From contig UQUX01000103.1 in assembly GCA_900544425.1 (NCBI GenBank), positions 1 through 5,976 of the forward strand: a DNA stretch of 5,976 nucleotides. Direction: 5' to 3'. Positions within the stretch are counted from its first letter, which is position 1. The number at the start of each line of letters is the position of its first letter. Under the pieces are notes generated by a model that worked only from the letters and a program-made list of their open reading frames with translations, was not told the DNA's origin and ran no database searches. This DNA comes from an uncultured Collinsella sp. (lineage in GTDB: Bacteria; Actinomycetota; Coriobacteriia; Coriobacteriales; Coriobacteriaceae). This document shows positions 1 through 5,295 of this stretch, piece by piece. Made by a program: the position numbers and the translations under genes.

Positions 1-438
1 GATGATTGGGTCGTCTTCACCTCGGTCGGCCGCTAACAGCGGAATGCCAGCGAGGTCCAAAGCCTCGAGGAAGTTCGTCACCGCCATCTCGTGCGGCACA
101 TGCAGACCGACGATATCAAACGAAGCGACCGGCGCTGCTCCCTCGAGCGAGAGCAGCGGAATGCCCGCCTCGCGCATGGCGTCACCCATATCGGGCCACG
201 GCACATAGCCACGCTCGCAGGAGATGCCCTCAGCCTGGTTAAGGATGTTGTAGAGGATGGCGATACCCTGGTTGGGCAGACCGACCTCGTACACATCCGG
301 ATAGATCAGGCAGCAACGGTAGTCGGCATCGGCCTTGGAAAGCGTACCCCACTCGTGATCGATATAGCGACTCGGCTTCTCGACCTTGGCGAGCAACGGC
401 TCAATTAAATGAAAACAATCTTGGTATGCAACGCGCAA
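1..438 (-). CDS. B12-binding-type radical SAM protein (TIGR03960-like), N-terminal 146 residues, TTG start
   Basis: Only the N-terminal 146 residues lie in the window; the frame stays open to base 1. The sequence matches my recollection of the TIGR03960 family: KVEKPSRYIDHEWG (18-31), LIYPDVYEVGLPNQGIAILY (44-63), YVPWPDMGDAMRE (78-90), a segment ending FDIVGLHVPHE (107-117), then TNFLEALDLAGIPLL (121-135). The radical SAM CxxxCxxC cluster would lie downstream, outside the window, so catalytic capacity cannot be confirmed. I see no DxHxxG cobalamin motif in this part. Start: no in-frame ATG occurs before residue 84, inside the conserved region. TTG at 438-436 has AGGGG (450-446) 7 nt upstream and gives a family-like N-terminus. 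The gene is 10 nt after the DUF697 stop. The substrate is not known to me; related genes often sit before the rng, rplU and rpmA ribosome genes. Confidence 0.85.
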   Translation of the reverse strand, partial: MRVAYQDCFHLIEPLLAKVEKPSRYIDHEWGTLSKADADYRCCLIYPDVYEVGLPNQGIAILYNILNQAEGISCERGYVPWPDMGDAMREAGIPLLSLEGAAPVASFDIVGLHVPHEMAVTNFLEALDLAGIPLLAADRGEDDPII

Positions 439-445
439 CGGAAAA

Positions 446-450
446 CCCCT
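446..450 (-). promoter_or_regulatory. Ribosome binding site deciding the TTG start of the radical SAM gene
   Basis: AGGGG reads from 450 to 446, with a 7 nt spacer to TTG at 438. Its first two bases are the last two of the DUF697 gene's TAG stop (451-449). It is the only Shine-Dalgarno-like run next to an in-frame start upstream of the conserved region, so it supports the TTG. Confidence 0.7.
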
Positions 451-1378
451 AAGCAGCGAGATCTGATGCGTCCTGATAGGACGCCATAGGACGGGTAGCG
501 CCCGCGACCGTGGTCACCAGATCGCGAACGCGGGAGAACGCGGCAGTGACCACCTCGTTGGCACGGCTGTAGTCGACATCGCGCTCGTAGAGCGAAACGA
601 GCGCACGGCCCATGCCATAGGTGCCCGCGGCAGCAGTGAGCGCCTTGACGGCAAACCCAATATGCGGCGTCTGCTTGACGAGCGCGCGGGTGACCGCGCG
701 GATCACAAGACCGCCGGCAAGCACGCCCGCGACCTCGTAGCCGCGCTCGGGCTTAATGCCGCGTCCAAAGACGGCAGCGAGCTCAAAGAGCATGCCCACC
801 TGCGCCAGCGCCATAACGGGATAATCGGCGCCCGGCAAAAACACCAGCGCGCCGGTCGCCATATTGGTGAGCGCGCACGAGGTGATGATACGATTGGCGG
901 CCGCGATGCGCATGAAGGCAAAGTTCGCCGCAAAAGCCGTTTCCTTGTCGGTGCGATCGAGAATCCAGCGGGCAAGCGTCTCGAGCAGATACGTCTTATC
1001 GGTTGCCGCTACCACGCCGAGCATGGGCGTGGACTCCTCGATAAACGGCACCTCCACAGCAGACTCGGCAAGCACGCACACGGGCGCGCCGGCGATCACG
1101 AGCTCCTGCACGGCACTCTCCAAGCGGTCGGAACCACACGAGAGCACCAGCACCACATCGGTATCGGTCTTTGGAGCAATTCGCTCCTCCCCGAGACGCT
1201 CGACGCGCACAATGCCCGAGGTCGTCTGCGGCACAAAGGCGTCACGCACCGTCTCGGCCAGAAAGCGCGAGGCGGACGAATCCAGATAGACCGAGACGCG
1301 CACCGGCGTATCGGAATCCTTCTTAACGGACGCGCCCATCTTAAAAGCGCGGGTCAGCTTATCTACGGGAATTTTCAT
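449..1378 (-). CDS. DUF697 (YcjF-like) domain protein with a G-domain-like but motif-less N-terminal half
   Basis: The function is unknown. Length is 309 residues. The C-terminal part (about 145-268) fits the DUF697 pattern: an alanine-rich helix, then FLPGADYPVMALAQVGML (180-197), ELAAVFGRGI, GGLVIRAVTRALVKQTPHIG (222-241), and AAAGTYGMGRALVSLYER (249-266). These segments are hydrophobic and probably associate with or enter the membrane. The N-terminal part (about 25-140) alternates strands and helices: VRVSVYLD, DVVLVLS, APVCVLAES, GVVAAT. In many family members this place is taken by an Era-like GTPase domain, but no P-loop (GxxxxGKS/T), DxxG or NKxD motif is present. Start codon ATG has GGAGGGG 6 nt upstream (1391-1385). 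It lies 18 nt after rodA and 10 nt before the radical SAM gene, so it is very likely cotranscribed with both. A role in cell elongation is only inferred from position. Confidence 0.85.
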   Translation of the reverse strand: MKIPVDKLTRAFKMGASVKKDSDTPVRVSVYLDSSASRFLAETVRDAFVPQTTSGIVRVERLGEERIAPKTDTDVVLVLSCGSDRLESAVQELVIAGAPVCVLAESAVEVPFIEESTPMLGVVAATDKTYLLETLARWILDRTDKETAFAANFAFMRIAAANRIITSCALTNMATGALVFLPGADYPVMALAQVGMLFELAAVFGRGIKPERGYEVAGVLAGGLVIRAVTRALVKQTPHIGFAVKALTAAAGTYGMGRALVSLYERDVDYSRANEVVTAAFSRVRDLVTTVAGATRPMASYQDASDLAA

Positions 1379-1384
1379 AGCAAA

Positions 1385-1391
1385 CCCCTCC
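1385..1391 (-). promoter_or_regulatory. Ribosome binding site of the DUF697 gene
   Basis: GGAGGGG reads from 1391 to 1385, 6 nt before the ATG at 1378. It lies inside the 18 nt rodA-DUF697 gap, which ends rodA with TAA. This is the only junction in the window where the stop codon does not run into the binding site. Confidence 0.75.
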
Positions 1392-1396
1392 AGCGG

Positions 1397-2623
1397 TTAC
1401 GCGGCGCCCGAACGATGCCGCCATATGGATTGTACGATACCCACCGTCAGCAGCTGAATCATCATCGAAGACGAACCGAAGCTAATAAACGGTAGCGGAA
1501 TACCGGTAATCGGCATCATGCCGATGCACATGCCGATGTTTTCGAAAGTCTGAAACGCCCACATGCCAACGATGCCCACACACGAAAGACGCAAAAACAG
1601 CGACTCACACTTAAAGGCGACGCGAATCGTCGAAAAGATCAGCAGCACGTAGAGGCACAGGAGCAAAAAGGAACCGCAAAAGCCAAAGGTCTCGGACAGG
1701 AAGGCGAAGACGAAGTCGGTGTGGAACTCAGGCAGAAAGCCGCCGGCCGACTGCGTCGCATGGCCCAAACCCTTACCAAAGAAGCCGCCCGAGCCAACGG
1801 CGATAAGCGACTGCTGCAGGTTGTAGGCATCGTCCGAATCGGCATTATCGGGGTCGATAAAGACCGTCAGACGGTTCATCTGATACTGCTTGATGAGCAC
1901 ATCGTGGCCGAGCAACGAATCAAAAACCGAATCGAGCGCCAGAACGAGGGCCACCAGGCCCACGAGCAGGGCCAGGGTCGACAGCACCCATTCGCGGCGT
2001 GCGCCGCTCATACAAATGACGATGGCGCCCGAAACCAACACAACCAGTCCCGAGCCCAGGTCGCCCATGGCAACGACGGCCAAAAACGGAATGGACAGCA
2101 TGCCGCAGAGCTTGACGTAGTCGCGAACGGTATCGATGCGACCGTTATACTGCGAGCCAAGCGTAGCAATAAAGAAGATGGTGATGAGCTTGGCAAGCTC
2201 AACCGGCTGGAACGTCAAGCCGATACCGGGAATCTTGATCCAGCCCGTCATGCCCAGACCGCCCGTATAGGACAGACCCGGAATCTTGGGCGAGAAGATC
2301 ACGATCAGGTCGATGACGAGCAACGCCGTCGAGAAATTGGAAATACCGCGCAGGTCGGAGCGCCAGACCAGCACCGCCAGCACCGTGCCGATGCCAATTC
2401 CCAGCAAATGGCGCGAGAACGAAGCATCGGCCTTAAACTGCGAAGCCGACCAGATAATGATGGCACCGTAGGCGACGAGCGCCACAGTAGCCACGAGCAC
2501 ACCGATATGCACCTTTTGGCGAAACGTGCCGCGCGAGGCCGAAAGTTGCTTGTTGACGCGGTCCAGGCTGCTGCGAGAACCGGTCTTGGTTGAACGGAAC
2601 AGATCCGCCGGAGAAAAATCCAT
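1397..2623 (-). CDS. rodA: RodA, SEDS-family peptidoglycan glycosyltransferase
   Basis: RodA is the membrane-embedded polymerase that links lipid II into glycan strands, paired with PBP2. Length is 408 residues with about ten hydrophobic segments, starting near residue 38. The SEDS family signature is clear: NIGMCIGMMPITGIPLPFIS at 362-381, followed by FGSSS. The loop LPEFHTDFVF (297-306) carries Asp303, which aligns with the Asp essential for polymerase activity in known RodA proteins. GMTGWIKI with Trp128 and FQPVELAKL (138-146) match the conserved first-half region, with Val where QPSE is usual. Residues 1-37 form a hydrophilic, mostly basic cytoplasmic extension. The start at 2623 is set by AGGAGG (2634-2629) 5 nt upstream, overlapping the mrdA stop. 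FtsW and SpoVE share the signature; the mrdA neighbour favours RodA. Confidence 0.95.
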   Translation of the reverse strand: MDFSPADLFRSTKTGSRSSLDRVNKQLSASRGTFRQKVHIGVLVATVALVAYGAIIIWSASQFKADASFSRHLLGIGIGTVLAVLVWRSDLRGISNFSTALLVIDLIVIFSPKIPGLSYTGGLGMTGWIKIPGIGLTFQPVELAKLITIFFIATLGSQYNGRIDTVRDYVKLCGMLSIPFLAVVAMGDLGSGLVVLVSGAIVICMSGARREWVLSTLALLVGLVALVLALDSVFDSLLGHDVLIKQYQMNRLTVFIDPDNADSDDAYNLQQSLIAVGSGGFFGKGLGHATQSAGGFLPEFHTDFVFAFLSETFGFCGSFLLLCLYVLLIFSTIRVAFKCESLFLRLSCVGIVGMWAFQTFENIGMCIGMMPITGIPLPFISFGSSSMMIQLLTVGIVQSIWRHRSGAA

Positions 2624-2628
2624 CGCAA

Positions 2629-2634
2629 CCTCCT
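2629..2634 (-). promoter_or_regulatory. rodA ribosome binding site overlapping the mrdA stop codon
   Basis: AGGAGG reads from 2634 to 2629 with a 5 nt spacer to the rodA ATG at 2623. Its first two bases belong to the mrdA TAG (2635-2633), giving a fused TAGGAGG. It fixes the rodA start and suggests translational coupling of the transpeptidase and polymerase genes. Confidence 0.8.
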
Positions 2635-4702
2635 ATCGAACCGAAGAATCGCCCGAGGCCGAAGAGGTATCGGGCTCGTCATAAATCACGCCGAGCACGT
2701 CGCGCACGACATGCATCGCGGTATCTGAGCCACCGCCGCCCTGCTCCAGGACGGTAGCGATGACATACTTGGGATCATCGGCCGGTGCATAGGCGCAGAA
2801 CCACGCGTATTCGTCCTCGCCACTTTTCTCGCCCGTGCCCGACTTGCCGTATACCTGCGGCGTCAGGGTGCCAAAGTGCGCCGCCAGGGACGTCGATGCC
2901 GTGTAAATCACGTCGTGCATGCCGTTGCGAACAAGAGCCAAATCCGAATCGCTGTTGATCTTGGCCTCCAGGCGCTTCTTCTTGCCCTTGCCGTTGTACT
3001 TATAGGCATCGCCGTCGCCATCGCGCGACACGGCAGACAAAAATACGTGAGGCACGTACTGTTTGCCGCCGTTGGCAAGACCCATATAGGCGCACGCCAT
3101 CTGCAGGGGCGTCACCAGGATGTCGCCCTGGCCGATAGCAATGTTGGTCATATCGCCGGCATTCCACTTGCGGTCCTCGGCAGAGGCGTCGGTGAAGTAT
3201 GACTCTTTCCACTCGGCATCGGGAATACGACCCGCGCCCTCACTCGGCAGATCGATACCGCAGGTCTTGCCTAGGCCCCAGCGACGAAAGACCTCCTGCA
3301 GGCCCTCGGGATGTTGCTCGTCATAAAAGAACGCCTTACCCATGTCGTAGAAGACGGGGTCGCACGAGTTGGCGATACCCGACTGCAGCGTCATGGTGCC
3401 GTGGCCAGACGTCAGCCAGCAGCGCTTGCCCCAAGCCTTGCCCAGACCCGTCCAATAACCCGTGCAGTTGGTTGTCTGCGTTGAAGTGTAGGTTCCAAAC
3501 TCAAGACCGGCCAGTGCCGAGAGCGGCTTGATGGTCGAGGCCGACATGTACTGTCCGCTAATGGCGCGGTTGAGCAGCGGGTGCGAACCCTTGTCATCAT
3601 TGAGCTCGGTCCACACGTCATTTGAGACGCCGCCGATAAAGACGGACGGATCGAACTTGGGCTGGCTCGCCATGCCCAGGATCTCGCCATTGTTGGGATC
3701 GAGACACACCACAGCGCCGTTGCCGGCATTGCTGTAGCCAGTGGTCTTGGCAAGCTCGATAGCGCTCGCCAGCGCCGTCTCACAGGCCTGTTGGATCTTA
3801 AGGTCGAGCGTGAGCTTAATGTCGGAGCCGGCCTTCGCGGGCACGGCGCCGGCCTGACCGGTCACATTGCCCGAGGCATCGACCTTGACGGTCTGCTCGC
3901 CACGAATACCCTGCAGCAGGTTTTCGTAGTAGCTCTCAACGCCCGCCTGGCCCACGATATCGCCCGACTGGTACGTAATCTTGCCAGCAGAAGCATCATC
4001 ATCGCCAGAGGTTTTCTTATTCTGGGCCTCGAGCTGCTCGGAGGTAATGGTGCCGGTATAGCCCAAGATATGGCATGCCGTCTCGCCGTATGGATACTGG
4101 CGCTCGGTACGCTCGGCAATCTTGACGCCCGGGAACTCGCCGGCGTGTTCCTTGATATAGGCAACCGTGGAGCGACGGACGTCCGTCGCGATGGTATGCA
4201 GGCTCTGAGCGCCCTCTGTATTGTCCTGAATATTGCGAAGGACCGCCACATAAGGCATTCCAAGCACGTTGGCAAGATGGCGAACCAGAACCTCATCCTC
4301 GGCAAGGTCGCGGTAGGCCACGACAGCAAGTGAGGGACGGTTCTGGACAAGCGCCACGCCATTGCGGTCGAGGATGCGGCCGCGCACAGCGGGTGTGGTA
4401 ACGGTGCGAGTCTGATTACTATTGGCCTGCTTCTCGTAATAGTCCGACGAGACCATCTGCATGCCCCACAGCTTGACGGCAAGTGCCGCAAACATCGCGC
4501 CCACACCCGTGGTGAGGATGGAAAAGCGGCCCTTAAAGGCGGTCGCCGCGGTATTGCCCTCGCCCTCGGTGGCGCGCGGGGCCGTTCCATGCTGTGTATC
4601 GTAGGTAAAACGGGAATCGCCTCGACGCATGATGACCAGCGCGACCACGATGGCCACAACCAGCACGATACCGGCGATAATAACCGTCATCTGGGAAGAC
4701 AT
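2633..4702 (-). CDS. mrdA: Penicillin-binding protein 2 (class B PBP, elongation-specific D,D-transpeptidase)
   Basis: This is the transpeptidase that cross-links peptidoglycan strands made by RodA, acting outside the membrane. Length is 689 residues. Hydrophobic segments lie at about 5-25 and 60-80. The second is the canonical class B PBP anchor, followed by RGRILDRNG (107-115) that opens the dimerisation domain; the first is extra. The dimerisation domain continues through YPYGET (203-208), HILGYTG (211-217), and GDIVGQAGVESYYE (247-260). The transpeptidase domain spans about 330-672: catalytic Ser389 in STIK (389-392), second motif SCD (446-448, Asp in place of the Asn of SxN), and third motif KSGT (620-623). 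A lysine-rich loop at 570-581 precedes motif three. The start at 4702 has GGGAGG 7 nt upstream; the alternative ATG at 4630 has no Shine-Dalgarno sequence. Ends with a short Ser-rich tail. It is 9 nt upstream of rodA, its usual enzymatic partner. Confidence 0.96.
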   Translation of the reverse strand: MSSQMTVIIAGIVLVVAIVVALVIMRRGDSRFTYDTQHGTAPRATEGEGNTAATAFKGRFSILTTGVGAMFAALAVKLWGMQMVSSDYYEKQANSNQTRTVTTPAVRGRILDRNGVALVQNRPSLAVVAYRDLAEDEVLVRHLANVLGMPYVAVLRNIQDNTEGAQSLHTIATDVRRSTVAYIKEHAGEFPGVKIAERTERQYPYGETACHILGYTGTITSEQLEAQNKKTSGDDDASAGKITYQSGDIVGQAGVESYYENLLQGIRGEQTVKVDASGNVTGQAGAVPAKAGSDIKLTLDLKIQQACETALASAIELAKTTGYSNAGNGAVVCLDPNNGEILGMASQPKFDPSVFIGGVSNDVWTELNDDKGSHPLLNRAISGQYMSASTIKPLSALAGLEFGTYTSTQTTNCTGYWTGLGKAWGKRCWLTSGHGTMTLQSGIANSCDPVFYDMGKAFFYDEQHPEGLQEVFRRWGLGKTCGIDLPSEGAGRIPDAEWKESYFTDASAEDRKWNAGDMTNIAIGQGDILVTPLQMACAYMGLANGGKQYVPHVFLSAVSRDGDGDAYKYNGKGKKKRLEAKINSDSDLALVRNGMHDVIYTASTSLAAHFGTLTPQVYGKSGTGEKSGEDEYAWFCAYAPADDPKYVIATVLEQGGGGSDTAMHVVRDVLGVIYDEPDTSSASGDSSVR

Positions 4703-4709
4703 CTACGGG

Positions 4710-4715
4710 CCTCCC
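4710..4715 (-). promoter_or_regulatory. mrdA ribosome binding site that supports the longer, two-helix start
   Basis: GGGAGG reads from 4715 to 4710, 7 nt before the ATG at 4702 and directly after the mreD TAG (4718-4716). The competing in-frame ATG at 4630, which would remove the first hydrophobic helix, is preceded by no purine-rich run. This decides in favour of the 689-residue product. Confidence 0.78.
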
Positions 4716-5282
4716 CTATTTGAGCTTGCGGGTCTTGGGCTTAAAGCGCATACCCGTCTGGCGTCCGCCACGTGCGGAGAATCCATAGCCGGACTGCGGC
4801 ACGACGCCGGACATCAAAAACGGAATGGCAACCAGACCCGTCAGGATCGAGGACGGCAGCGCATGGCCGAAGATCGCCACGACAAAGCTCGTCTCCAAAC
4901 CCATAAACAGCAAGATGATGCTGTAGATCACATTAATGACGAGCGCAAAGGCGCCCACGGTGACGCCGCGCGCACTCGGGGTACCGCCCGTCTGACCGAC
5001 GGCGCTGTGCACCAGGGCAAAAGAACCCACGGTCAGCAGGAGCGACATAACGCCCACCGGCACGGCAGCGGACAGGTCATAAAACAAGCCGCTGCAAAAA
5101 CCGCACACGACGGCACGGGTCGGGTCGCCCGAGAACACGCTTAGGCACACCAGGATAATCATGAAGTTGACGCGACCTCCCGCAATGGAGATCTGCGGTG
5201 CCAGGCCTGCCTGCAGCAGCACACACACAATGGCGGCGATTACAAACGTGCGGGAGCTCATCCCCTGCTCGTGTAGATCCAT
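4716..5282 (-). CDS. mreD: Rod shape-determining protein MreD
   Basis: MreD is a small polytopic membrane protein that works with MreC in the elongation complex. About five or six hydrophobic segments fill the sequence. The N-terminal part carries the family pattern GGRVNF followed by a hydrophobic stretch, then CGFCSGLFYDL and VPVGVMSLLL. The C-terminus is a basic, probably cytoplasmic tail (MRFKPKTRKLK). Length is 188 residues from 5282, or 190 from an in-frame ATG at 5288; the family usually has about 160-190. I prefer 5282 because AGGGGG at 5295-5290 lies 7 nt before it but only 1 nt before the ATG at 5288. A third ATG at 5261 has its purine run directly against the codon and is less likely. 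It sits between mreC and mrdA, 13 nt before the latter. Sequence conservation in MreD is low, so the call rests on motif pattern plus position. Confidence 0.92.
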   Translation of the reverse strand: MDLHEQGMSSRTFVIAAIVCVLLQAGLAPQISIAGGRVNFMIILVCLSVFSGDPTRAVVCGFCSGLFYDLSAAVPVGVMSLLLTVGSFALVHSAVGQTGGTPSARGVTVGAFALVINVIYSIILLFMGLETSFVVAIFGHALPSSILTGLVAIPFLMSGVVPQSGYGFSARGGRQTGMRFKPKTRKLK

Positions 5283-5289
5283 GGACATG

Positions 5290-5295
5290 CCCCCT
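5290..5295 (-). promoter_or_regulatory. mreD ribosome binding site, favouring the second of two close ATG codons
   Basis: AGGGGG reads from 5295 to 5290 and overlaps the mreC TAG (5296-5294). The spacer is 1 nt to the ATG at 5288 and 7 nt to the ATG at 5282. Normal spacing therefore points to 5282. Confidence 0.7.

Noticed and set aside
91..408. Plus-strand open frame over the window's left end
   Set aside because: The opposite strand carries a continuous reading frame matching a radical SAM family N-terminus, so this frame is a shadow. The minus-strand frame at 78-296 is rejected for the same reason.
449..1378. Calling the DUF697 gene a GTPase
   Set aside because: No P-loop, DxxG or NKxD motif is present in its 309 residues, so nucleotide hydrolysis cannot be claimed.
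662..1495. Long plus-strand open frame of 277 codons
   Set aside because: It lies antisense to the DUF697 gene and the end of rodA. The product is rich in Arg, His, Gly and Gln with no recognisable domain and no convincing binding site. Such frames arise opposite GC-rich genes.
1721..2593. Long plus-strand open frame of 290 codons
   Set aside because: It is antisense to rodA. Hydrophobic codons of RodA read backward as charged or polar ones, which explains the Asn/Gln/Arg/His-rich product. It has no family resemblance.
3791..4333. Plus-strand open frame of 180 codons with a plausible-looking composition
   Set aside because: It is entirely antisense to the PBP2 dimerisation domain, which has clear motifs in the other strand. 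No independent support was found.
2633..4630. Shorter mrdA start at 4630, giving a one-helix PBP2
   Set aside because: No Shine-Dalgarno sequence precedes this ATG, while the start at 4702 has GGGAGG at ideal spacing and sits 13 nt after mreD.
4629..5144. Plus-strand open frame of 171 codons
   Set aside because: It is antisense to mreD and the mrdA start. The product is rich in His, Arg, Gln and Lys, typical of the reverse reading of membrane protein codons.
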